Positions 8,494 through 14,106 of a stretch of 20,128 bases of DNA are shown piece by piece. Origin of the DNA: a virus. Position numbers and translations under genes: made by a program. Positions within the stretch are counted from its first letter, which is position 1, and every line of letters starts with the position of its first letter. The notes below the pieces were generated by a model. That model was not told the DNA's origin, searched no databases, and was given only the letters and a program-made list of their open reading frames with translations. Location of the stretch: IMG/VR virus record IMGVR_UViG_3300045964_000006, positions 1 to 20,128 of that record, one strand, 5' to 3'.

Positions 8494-8548
8494 CAAGTCA
8501 GGAGAAGGAGGGAGGTAAAAATCCCTTGTCACAATGCGAAAGCTGCAA

Positions 8549-8725
8549 TCACGGTTTCTTTTCCACTTTCGGCGCCGGCGACACGCACGGCTGCGGAAGG
8601 CACGAACATTCGCACTTGCAACCGCCTCGTGATGGCAATTGAAACGCGCTCAGCTTCTGACACGCCTGCATCAATCCAAGCGAAAAGCAGAAGAGCATTG
8701 CCGCGAAATACAGCCGCCATTTCAT
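8549..8725 (-). CDS. Cys-rich small putative lipoprotein
   Basis: A 58-residue ORF. The N-terminus is a secretion-signal shape: MKWR, then a hydrophobic stretch to residue 19, then MQAC, which resembles a lipobox with Cys22 as the lipidated residue. The mature part has a tight cluster C-x-C-x-C-x-C-x4-C at residues 36-47 followed by a Pro/Lys tail. The ATG overlaps the upstream stop as TGATG, so the two small ORFs are probably coupled. Size, lipobox and Pro content resemble outer-membrane spanins (Rz1-like) or superinfection-exclusion lipoproteins, but the Cys cluster fits neither well. A competing frame, 8529-8735 from a GTG, overlaps it and looks less protein-like. Function unknown. Confidence 0.55.
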   Translation of the reverse strand: MKWRLYFAAMLFCFSLGLMQACQKLSAFQLPSRGGCKCECSCLPQPCVSPAPKVEKKP

Positions 8726-8814
8726 CAAGTGTCACGATTGAACCATTGCCATAACAGAGCTGCTAAGAGCAGCGAAATGCATATGCATCCGATGCCGATG
8801 AGCAGGTTTTGCAT
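8725..8814 (-). CDS. 29-residue single-pass membrane peptide
   Basis: This very short ORF begins with an ATG at 8814 that overlaps the upstream stop (TGATG), and it ends in the same type of overlap with the next ORF. The product is almost wholly one hydrophobic helix (about residues 4-21, rich in L, I, A and C) followed by WQWFNRDT. Paired TGATG junctions on both sides are the main support for translation. It could assist the lipoprotein, act in lysis, or simply be a coupling leader. No family is recognised. Confidence 0.5.
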   Translation of the reverse strand: MQNLLIGIGCICISLLLAALLWQWFNRDT

Positions 8815-9110
8815 CAGCCTTGCGGCGGTGGCGGCACGTCCGGCCAGTTTTCCCAGCCTTCGGCCACATAATCGCTATCAGCGTAGAAGCGCGGATGACC
8901 TGGAGCATTCGGCACGTGATAAATAATCACGTTCGGCTGCGGATAGTAGGGCACCTGAAGCTGCGGCTCTACGACGTTCTCCGCATCGCGCTTGTTCCAG
9001 AGATATTCAATGCCCTGCATAATGCAATCGAGTTTTCTATGCAGTAGCTCGCGATCCTCACTCGGTGAGAGTTCCGCAAGCACTTCCTTGTATGTCGGCT
9101 TATCTGCCAT
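8814..9110 (-). CDS. Hypothetical phage protein, head-completion region
   Basis: A 98-residue protein; the start MADKPTYKEV at 9110 is chosen because GAGGTG sits just before it and the upstream gene ends 7 nt away. A longer in-frame version from 9170 would overlap that gene. Residues 1-45 form charged amphipathic helices (EVLAELSPSEDRELLHRKL, then WNKRDAEN). The second half is Pro- and Tyr-rich and ends WPDVPPPPQG. I recognise no family. The position after the connector suggests a virion or assembly role, but nothing in the sequence proves it. Confidence 0.65.
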   Translation of the reverse strand: MADKPTYKEVLAELSPSEDRELLHRKLDCIMQGIEYLWNKRDAENVVEPQLQVPYYPQPNVIIYHVPNAPGHPRFYADSDYVAEGWENWPDVPPPPQG

Positions 9111-9117
9111 AAACACC

Positions 9118-9417
9118 TCACGCAACCGCGACGCCGATTCGCCTTCGATACCAGCGCGCGCGTTCCTCACAATTTGCCTTCACCTGCTGGGCGCTAAGCC
9201 CGCGGCCATTGACGCTCACGTCGTGATGATCTGCGGCTTTCGCCGTCTTCACGTCCCAGGCATCAGCCGTTGCTTTCATTGCGCCATCGCTCGTGTATGT
9301 GCCGTCTTCTTCCGAATAGGGCAAAAGGCACGCGGCCACTTCACTCGCCGATAGCACCGGATGCTTGGCGCTCTGTGCGTGCATCTCAACGAATGCTGTG
9401 GCCTCGTTACCGCTCAT
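9118..9417 (-). CDS. Putative head-tail connector / small head-completion protein
   Basis: A 99-residue, mostly helical protein encoded two genes after the capsid. The segment HPVLSASEVAACLLPY, a central Trp-Asp helix (WDVKTAKAADHHDV) and the closing charged helix (ANCEERARWYRRR) resemble the small helical connector (gp6/gp15-like) class that closes the portal ring. The ATG at 9417 overlaps the previous stop by 4 nt (ATGA). The assignment rests on general pattern and position. Confidence 0.5.
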   Translation of the reverse strand: MSGNEATAFVEMHAQSAKHPVLSASEVAACLLPYSEEDGTYTSDGAMKATADAWDVKTAKAADHHDVSVNGRGLSAQQVKANCEERARWYRRRIGVAVA

Positions 9418-9623
9418 CGTCTCTTTGGCGCCTTTACTGCTTTGGTTTCAGGAGGCGCTGCGATCGCTTTTGCTTCACTCTCGTCAAACCGGTAGCTCTC
9501 GAGCTCCGCCTTTTCGATCTCGCATCCCTTGCCGACCAAAAGACGGCGAGCGTCGGGATGTCGCTCCGGCACTCGCCTTCCATCAGCAGTAACAAACCAG
9601 CTTTGCTCAGCAACCACTTTCAT
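9414..9623 (-). CDS. Small basic hypothetical protein after capsid
   Basis: A 69-residue ORF whose ATG directly follows the capsid stop (TAAATG). The first half contains strand-like segments (QSWFVTADGRRV, then RRLLVGKGCEIEKAEL). The end is Ala/Lys-rich and disordered (ETKAVKAPKRR). Many phages encode a short protein between capsid and connector; some are capsid decoration or connector-related proteins. I do not recognise this one. Confidence 0.6.
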   Translation of the reverse strand: MKVVAEQSWFVTADGRRVPERHPDARRLLVGKGCEIEKAELESYRFDESEAKAIAAPPETKAVKAPKRR

Positions 9624-10934
9624 TTACGGAGTCACGACATCAGCATTCACGAATGCGCTTGGCCTTCGAATAGCCAATGCAAGCCTTGCCTCGCAGACGA
9701 TCGTCTGGAGGTTCTTGATGATGTCGTCGTCCTTGAGGCCCACGATGAAGGTCACACCCCAGCGCTCGAAGATCGTCCCGAACGTGAAATCACCCACGAG
9801 GGCAAAGCCTGCTGTCATAGCTGAGGACGGCACGACAGGCACGCCAAACACGCGCGACACGCCCGCATCCGCCGGTGAGCCGAAATACCAGACGCCGTTG
9901 GAATTTGACATCCGCACTGACTGCCAGTTGGCCGGGTTCATCACGATGCCGGTCGGATAACCAGCACCGCTCGATACGACCTGCGTGATGGCAAGCGAGA
10001 TGGTATTGAGCGCGTCGGTCGTGAACGCCTGAGTGCCAATGCCAGGAGTATTGAGCACGCCGAGGATTTCCGGCGTCGTGCCTGTTCCCGTGAGCAGCTT
10101 CTCGTCGATCTTGAGAAGCAGCAGCCTTCTGAGATCATCCTCGAGTACGGCACGCAGTGACGGCACATCATCGAGCGCCTGAAGCGTGACAGCCGTCCAC
10201 TCGGCAATGGTTTCGATCGGCGCATCAACGGGCGTCCAGCGCGGCTGTACTTCAGGCTTGAGCGCGCCTTCTGCGATGAATGCTGGTGCGCCGGTGATCG
10301 GCATAGTTGCGCGGAAGAACCGCACCGAACTCGTTCCGCTTACTGGCACAACCCTGAAGAGGTCATAGACCGTTGGCATAGCGCCGTAGTGCGGCGGTGC
10401 GGTTGGGTCCGTGGTGCGCGGTCCGAAGTGCGAAGACATGATCGGATCGCCTGCAGCCTTGACTGTGCCGGGTACTTCGATTCGGTATGTGATGCCGTGG
10501 AAGTGACCGGCCTTAACTCGCGCCTGGTAATCCTTCGACTCGAGGAAATTCTGAAACACGCTTGGCGCTGGCTGCGCTCCAATCCAGCGTTTGAACAAGT
10601 CCGACTCAAATGCCTTGCGATCAAAGCTGATGGTGCCGGTCTTGGACGCGGTGCCATTGCCGTTGCCGTTGCCGTTTGCGAACGGAACGGTGTTGACGAC
10701 TTTGGCGTCCTCTTCGGCCTTTTGCTTCTCGGCATCAATTGCGCTTTTTGCTTCCGCTGCAGCCGCCTCGAGCTGCTTGGCTGCGCTGTATTGCTTTTCG
10801 ATCGTTGAGAGATCGATGTGCATCTTCTGCGCCTTCTCGATGTCTTCAGCCGTTGGCTTATCGACAGTCGTTGCAGTTACGAATTGCTCGCGCAGCGATG
10901 CGAGTTGAGTTGCAAGTTCAGATGCGTAGGGCAT
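9624..10934 (-). CDS. HK97-fold major capsid protein
   Basis: This 436-residue protein forms the head shell. The start at 10934 (MPYASELATQ) has AGGAGGA 6 nt upstream, which beats the longer in-frame start at 11024 inside the protease gene. Residues 1-80 are a charged Ala/Glu/Lys coiled coil, the scaffold-like delta domain that HK97-type proteases remove. A flexible (NG)4 run lies at about 87-94. After it comes the capsid body, with typical phrases such as EGALKPEVQPRWTPVDAPIE and VMNPANWQSVR and the closing domain around VGDFTFGTIFERWGVTF. It overlaps the protease by 17 nt. The strong ribosome-binding site suits the most abundant virion protein. Confidence 0.92.
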   Translation of the reverse strand: MPYASELATQLASLREQFVTATTVDKPTAEDIEKAQKMHIDLSTIEKQYSAAKQLEAAAAEAKSAIDAEKQKAEEDAKVVNTVPFANGNGNGNGTASKTGTISFDRKAFESDLFKRWIGAQPAPSVFQNFLESKDYQARVKAGHFHGITYRIEVPGTVKAAGDPIMSSHFGPRTTDPTAPPHYGAMPTVYDLFRVVPVSGTSSVRFFRATMPITGAPAFIAEGALKPEVQPRWTPVDAPIETIAEWTAVTLQALDDVPSLRAVLEDDLRRLLLLKIDEKLLTGTGTTPEILGVLNTPGIGTQAFTTDALNTISLAITQVVSSGAGYPTGIVMNPANWQSVRMSNSNGVWYFGSPADAGVSRVFGVPVVPSSAMTAGFALVGDFTFGTIFERWGVTFIVGLKDDDIIKNLQTIVCEARLALAIRRPSAFVNADVVTP

Positions 10935-11502
10935 CGTTTGTCCTCCTGGATTCCTCGCTGCTCGCGAGTCTGAGTAGTTGAATGCGGCGCATCTCAATGC
11001 GTCGCGCTTCGAGGTCTGCATCAATTTCGACTGCCTTCACACTCGCAATGTGCGCAAGCGGATTGGCAGGCACAGTCACGATCGACACTTCGTAGAGATC
11101 CAGCTCTTTCAGTTGGCGCACACCAGCCTTCGTGTCGTATTCGTCATCCACGACGTTGAAGCCGATCGACATTGCGACCTGCTTGCCGCGCTCGAGCCGT
11201 TCGCGCATCACCTTCCTGACGAGCTGCGCTGAAGGCGTTGAATGAAACTCACCCGCTACGCGCAAACCTTCAGGTGTCTCGTGAGCGCTCGTGATGGTGC
11301 CGATTGGCTCTGTCCAGTCGTGTGCGTTTGCAAGAAAGCCGCGTTTTGGAAAGTCGTCTAGAGTCTTGAGGAAGGCACCTGGCAGGATTACATCGTTCTG
11401 GCGGTCTACGTTTGAAAATACTGCGGCCACGCCTTCAAAGCTGCCGCATTCAGTCGGCTCGCCAAGAAGCTTGCACTCACACTGGAACTCGCGCTTTTGC
11501 AA
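10918..11502 (-). CDS. HK97-family prohead protease
   Basis: A 194-residue protease of the U35 prohead family, which cleaves the capsid delta domain during head maturation. Family landmarks are GVAAVFSNVDRQNDVILPGAF (residues 24-44; the full stretch continues the pattern), NAHDWTEPIG with His61, the MSIGF motif with Ser112 and LYEVSIVTVPANP with Glu138 near the usual third catalytic site. The start is a TTG at 11502 with AGGA 9 nt upstream; no better ATG precedes the conserved region. It overlaps the capsid start by 17 nt. A long hairpin lies directly upstream, and part of its 3' arm is repeated at this ribosome-binding site. Confidence 0.9.
   Translation of the reverse strand: MQKREFQCECKLLGEPTECGSFEGVAAVFSNVDRQNDVILPGAFLKTLDDFPKRGFLANAHDWTEPIGTITSAHETPEGLRVAGEFHSTPSAQLVRKVMRERLERGKQVAMSIGFNVVDDEYDTKAGVRQLKELDLYEVSIVTVPANPLAHIASVKAVEIDADLEARRIEMRRIQLLRLASSEESRRTNDALRI
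10941..10947 (-). promoter_or_regulatory. Strong Shine-Dalgarno site of the capsid gene
   Basis: The minus strand reads AGGAGGA, 6 nt before the ATG at 10934. It lies inside the end of the protease gene and decides the capsid start. Confidence 0.85.
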
Positions 11503-11526
11503 TTCGTCTTGTCCTGAAAAAGCGAA

Positions 11527-11575
11527 AGCGCCGCCACCTTGTCCTGGACTCCTCTCCAGGAAAGGTGACGGCGCT
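11527..11575 (-). terminator. Long stem-loop upstream of protease (terminator or RNA regulatory hairpin)
   Basis: Arms 11527-11548 and 11555-11575 form about 21 pairs with one bulged base and one G-U pair on the minus-strand RNA; the loop is GAGGAG. TTTCGCTTTTTC follows the stem, as in an intrinsic terminator, though the T-run is interrupted. A 9-nt piece of the 3' arm (CAGGACAAG, 11538-11546) recurs at 11508-11516, where it supplies the protease Shine-Dalgarno. Transcription stop, RNase III processing or translation control all fit. The gap 11503-11619 holds nothing else I can support. Confidence 0.6.
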
Positions 11576-11619
11576 CATCTCGTCACATTGCCGAATATGT
11601 CGGCTGCCCTAATTTTGAA

Positions 11620-11820
11620 TTACTGCGGTGCTACGTCGCCTTTGTCCGCCTTTTCGTCGCCTTTGTCAATGTCTTTTCGTGACGGATGCCATTTCGTGCG
11701 CCGCTCGCACCCCGAACACAGCACCATTACAGGCCGCAGGAATCGGCCATTGGACATCACAATCGGCACTCCGCAGCCGTCGCAATAAATCGTGTCAAGC
11801 GTATTTGAATTGCTTTTCAT
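11620..11820 (-). CDS. Small Com-like zinc-ribbon protein
   Basis: A 66-residue protein with two CxxC knuckles about 20 residues apart (YCDGCGVPIVMSNGRF, then VLCSGCERRTKW), which should bind one zinc ion. The layout resembles the Com zinc-finger proteins of Mu-like phages, which bind an RNA hairpin and activate mom translation, and other phage zinc ribbons. The C-terminal 20 residues are Lys/Asp-rich and disordered. The ATG at 11820 follows the minor head gene by 4 nt. The gene directly precedes the long hairpin at 11527-11575. RNA binding is only an inference. Confidence 0.65.
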   Translation of the reverse strand: MKSNSNTLDTIYCDGCGVPIVMSNGRFLRPVMVLCSGCERRTKWHPSRKDIDKGDEKADKGDVAPQ

Positions 11821-11824
11821 AACT

Positions 11825-12619
11825 TCAAGCTGCAGGCGGCAGGATCACTTGCGCCGGCGCTTGTCGCGGCACCTGCGGCAGCGGCGTCTCCTCCGGCTTA
11901 TCGCCCGTGTTCCTGCGATACTGGATAAAACAGCGGCAGCGCGATTGGCACTGGCTCTCGCCAATCGGCGTCACATTCTCGATTCGTTCCCACTCACTTG
12001 ATGCAAGCTCCGGGCAGTCCTCGCAGTGCTCTGCACGCGGATCGAGAATGCGACGCGCCTCGAGCACGCCTGCTGCCTTCGCCGCGTTTGTCTTTGCCTG
12101 CGAGAAGGTGCGGTAAGTTGATTCTGAATACATCGCAGAGCGATTGACGAGCTGCGCGGGCGATACTTGGCCGGCTTGCAACTGCGCCGCCATCCGCACC
12201 TCGTATGCTGTCTCAGTGCGTACGCGCGTCTCGGCCAGATTCCACGCCGCAATCGTCATCGCCGCGAAGCCGCCAGTCGCGAGCACTGTGTTAACCGTAT
12301 GCGATAAGGCAATCTGCTCCTGCATCTTCGCCTGGTAATCACGCGGTGAGAGCGGCCCGAGCTCGCGCGCGCGCTTGGCGACCTGAGCACGTAGAGCTTC
12401 AGGCGGTATCGCATAGACCTGCTCGGGCGTGAGCACGTCAGCTTCAGTCACGACGCGATTGATCTGCTGCCAGATCACAAGCGCAATCGCAATCGCCAGC
12501 ATCTCGATGACGTGCTTCGATTCCGAATCAGCCTGCATACGACGCAAGGCCGCGTCGGAGATGACACGGCCTCGTCGATCGCGATACTGACCAGTTGCAG
12601 GATCGTAAGTGAAGTTCAT
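11825..12619 (-). CDS. Minor head / head morphogenesis protein (Mu F / SPP1 gp7-like)
   Basis: A 264-residue protein, largely helical, with a Cys-rich C-terminal knot. Cys199 and Cys202 (EHCEDCPELAS), then VTPIGESQCQSRCRC with Cys224, Cys228 and Cys230, match the end of phage head morphogenesis proteins of the Mu F-like class. These bind the portal and are packaged in few copies; their role is in head assembly or DNA delivery. A hydrophobic helix lies at about 37-55. The Pro-rich tail (from about 240) looks disordered. The ATG overlaps the preceding stop by 4 nt (ATGA). Position after the portal block agrees. Confidence 0.78.
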   Translation of the reverse strand: MNFTYDPATGQYRDRRGRVISDAALRRMQADSESKHVIEMLAIAIALVIWQQINRVVTEADVLTPEQVYAIPPEALRAQVAKRARELGPLSPRDYQAKMQEQIALSHTVNTVLATGGFAAMTIAAWNLAETRVRTETAYEVRMAAQLQAGQVSPAQLVNRSAMYSESTYRTFSQAKTNAAKAAGVLEARRILDPRAEHCEDCPELASSEWERIENVTPIGESQCQSRCRCFIQYRRNTGDKPEETPLPQVPRQAPAQVILPPAA

Positions 12620-12786
12620 TTCGCCCGCTCGCGACGCTTGCGCTCTTCTTCAGCCTCGCGCTGTTCGCGTTGCCTGCGCTGCTCGTCAGTTTCATTTGGA
12701 TCACGCTGATTGCGCGGATCGTTTGGGTTGTTTGGATCCTGCTGCGGATCGTTCGGATTCTGCTGTTGTTTTGGATCTGTTGGCAT
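12616..12786 (-). CDS. Small low-complexity Q/N/D/P-rich protein with charged helix
   Basis: This 56-residue ORF is too unusual for homology calls. Residues 1-32 repeat NDP/DPN motifs among Gln and Asn; residues 33-56 are an uninterrupted E/R/Q/K helix, probably coiled coil. AGGAGA precedes the ATG at 12786 by 8 nt, and its stop overlaps the next ATG (ATGA), both supporting translation. Position just before the minor head protein hints at a scaffold or assembly role, but this is inference. The Shine-Dalgarno partly lies in the hairpin at 12797-12830. Confidence 0.65.
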   Translation of the reverse strand: MPTDPKQQQNPNDPQQDPNNPNDPRNQRDPNETDEQRRQREQREAEEERKRRERAK

Positions 12787-12796
12787 TTCGATATCT

Positions 12797-12830
12797 CCTC
12801 TCTTGCATCACGTTGTTACTTGCAGAGAGG
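12797..12830 (-). promoter_or_regulatory. Inverted repeat overlapping a Shine-Dalgarno site
   Basis: Arms CCTCTCTGCA and TGCAAGAGAGG on the minus-strand RNA (12821-12830 and 12797-12807) pair with one bulged A around a 13-nt loop. The 3' arm includes part of the AGGAGA that serves the ATG at 12786, so folding could mask the ribosome-binding site. There is no T-tract, so termination is unlikely. Confidence 0.4.
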
Positions 12831-12860
12831 GGCAGGGTGAATCTGCACTCACGAGCAAAG

Positions 12861-12959
12861 CTATTTCTTTTTCGGCATAGGTTTCTTGAGCTTTGCAGAT
12901 TTCTTTGGTGGCTTGGTTTTATCCACCGTGCTCGTCTTCTCTGACGGCTTCTTTGCCAT
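12861..12959 (-). CDS. Lys-rich 32-residue basic peptide
   Basis: The ORF encodes a protein with Lys in roughly 40% of positions, plus Pro, Ser and Thr (MAKKPSEKTS, ending KKPMPKKK), like a histone H1 tail. GGAGG lies 11 nt before the ATG at 12959 and only 2 nt before an in-frame ATG at 12968, so the shorter form is preferred. No fold is expected alone. Such peptides bind nucleic acid, and the neighbouring packaging and head genes suggest DNA or RNA contact, but this is inference. Confidence 0.55.
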   Translation of the reverse strand: MAKKPSEKTSTVDKTKPPKKSAKLKKPMPKKK

Positions 12960-12977
12960 TCGCGTCATCACCTCCCT

Positions 12978-13259
12978 TCAGGTTGTCTTGCCCTTGCGTC
13001 TCTGAATTTCCTTCTGTTCTTCGACCCATTCCTCGTGCGCCTTTTTCTTGAGACCTTCCGCGATGCTGTGAAGCTCTGGCCGATCTTCCGCCTTGCGATC
13101 ATTCCACCACTCGATTGCTTCGGCTTCAGTTTCGGATTCGAAACCCACTGACGTTAGCCCGCATCCACAACTGACATACCAAAGTGGCACATCATCGAGT
13201 TGGAACGCAGTAAGACACTCCCCACCACACCGTGGGCAGGGTTTTAGTTGATCGCTCAT
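12978..13259 (-). CDS. Lar-like restriction alleviation zinc-ribbon protein
   Basis: A 93-residue protein. KPCPRCGGE (residues 6-14), then WYVSCGCG and, after an acidic segment, EAEAIEWWNDR match the Lar-type zinc ribbon: two Cys pairs followed by an AxxxWN-R helix. Lar of the Rac prophage reduces type I restriction, and many phages carry relatives of untested function. A charged C-terminal helix extends from about 56 to 90. The ATG at 13259 overlaps the previous stop by 4 nt (ATGA), which rules out the longer in-frame start at 13415. Confidence 0.75.
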   Translation of the reverse strand: MSDQLKPCPRCGGECLTAFQLDDVPLWYVSCGCGLTSVGFESETEAEAIEWWNDRKAEDRPELHSIAEGLKKKAHEEWVEEQKEIQRRKGKTT

Positions 13260-13438
13260 CTCACCGCCTCGATTGTCCGTATCGATCGATTCCACTTCTC
13301 GATTGCGCCGATGCGCGTTGAGCAGGTCACCATATGCCTGCACATCGCACTGGAGCATCGCGCCAGGTACATAATGCCGAGGCGCACGACTTCGACTTGC
13401 GCACCGCACTTGCACGGCACTGGCGTTGCTTCGTTCAT
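13256..13438 (-). CDS. Small zinc-ribbon protein, Lar-like
   Basis: A 60-residue protein with CKCG near the N-terminus, C-x4-C (ARCSSAMCRHM) in the middle and AIEKWNR at the end, the same plan as the next gene. The ATG at 13438 overlaps the methyltransferase stop by 4 nt (ATGA). The GGTGAGATGA junction at its start recurs at the start of the next gene, suggesting tandem duplication of Lar-type units. Antirestriction is the family's known association; activity here is not shown. Confidence 0.65.
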   Translation of the reverse strand: MNEATPVPCKCGAQVEVVRLGIMYLARCSSAMCRHMVTCSTRIGAIEKWNRSIRTIEAVR

Positions 13439-14106
13439 CTCACCTGCTCCGCGTCGAGTATGCCTTGCGCATCGCATTCCCATAGCACGCGCTGGCGCAG
13501 ACGCTCGGCGGCGATTTCGCAGTATTCTTCGTCAATGTCAATTCCCACTGCCGTTAATGCCGCATCCTTTGCCGCACGCAATGTTGTTCCGCTTCCCATG
13601 AACGGATCAAGAATAGTTTGAGCTTCAGGAAAGAATCCAATGCACCACTTGATAAGCGCGAGAGGCTTCTGTGTTGGATGCTGCGGTTCTTCCAGTTGCA
13701 GGAATCGACGATTCAGTAGAAGCCTGCGTAAAGCACCATCCCGCGATGTATAGGCCAACTCACAGTCGGAAGTGCTTAAGTCTTGTCCCTTATCCCACAC
13801 AAGCCAACCCATCGAAGGCGGGAAAATATGCGGATAGTAATTCGCGCCCCACACCACAGCATCACGCGCCTTCTCAAGACAAAGCATCAACAGCCAGTCC
13901 GATGGTGCCGCACTGTCCCATCCCTTGAACGCATAGTTTCGTCCATTGCCCTTCTTGCGCTTTGATGCTGCTGGCTTGTGTCCGTCCTTGCCGATCCCAT
14001 AGGGCGGATCAGTCAAGAGCAAATCAGCCTGTGGTAAAAACGGCAACACCTCACGGCAATCACCGTGATAGATAGTCGCGTATTCATCCTGGTAATATGG
14101 CTTCAC
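13435..14106 (-). CDS. DNA adenine-type methyltransferase (DPPY motif)
   Basis: A 223-residue SAM-dependent DNA methyltransferase of the N6/N4 beta-class. The GTG at 14106 overlaps the portal stop (GTGA) and gives a start just before VKPYYQDEYATIYHGDC, the normal N-terminus of these enzymes. DPPY (33-36) is the catalytic motif IV, HPTQKP is at 143-148, and DPFMGSGTT (167-175) is the SAM-binding motif I. The family methylates A or C in a short site; DPPY favours N6-adenine. The region between (about 45-140) is short, so target recognition is small. The C-terminal DAQGILDAE tail (212-220) repeats the portal's end and looks appended. Confidence 0.88.
   Translation of the reverse strand: MKPYYQDEYATIYHGDCREVLPFLPQADLLLTDPPYGIGKDGHKPAASKRKKGNGRNYAFKGWDSAAPSDWLLMLCLEKARDAVVWGANYYPHIFPPSMGWLVWDKGQDLSTSDCELAYTSRDGALRRLLLNRRFLQLEEPQHPTQKPLALIKWCIGFFPEAQTILDPFMGSGTTLRAAKDAALTAVGIDIDEEYCEIAAERLRQRVLWECDAQGILDAEQVR
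13448..13473 (-). repeat. Direct repeat copy B (end of methyltransferase gene)
   Basis: This 26-nt element matches 14116-14141 at 23 positions; all three differences are synonymous wobble changes. It encodes DAQGILDAE near the methyltransferase C-terminus. With copy A it brackets the methyltransferase gene. Confidence 0.75.

Noticed and set aside
8505-8535. AGGAGAAGGAGGGAGG on the plus strand as a ribosome site
   Set aside because: The ATG at 8534 is too far away and opens only a 32-residue Arg-rich ORF antisense to the lipoprotein.
8529-8735. 68-residue minus-strand ORF from a GTG
   Set aside because: It overlaps the lipoprotein frame; the latter has a TGATG junction, a signal-like N-terminus and a Cys cluster. 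Not fully excluded.
9270-9824. 184-residue plus-strand ORF
   Set aside because: It is antisense to the small post-capsid genes and the capsid end, has no recognisable domain, and no plus-strand gene is supported anywhere in the window.
11477-11578. 33-residue Arg-rich leader ORF across the hairpin (ATG at 11578)
   Set aside because: Weak ribosome site and composition explained by the GC-rich stem; it could be a leader peptide but nothing supports translation.
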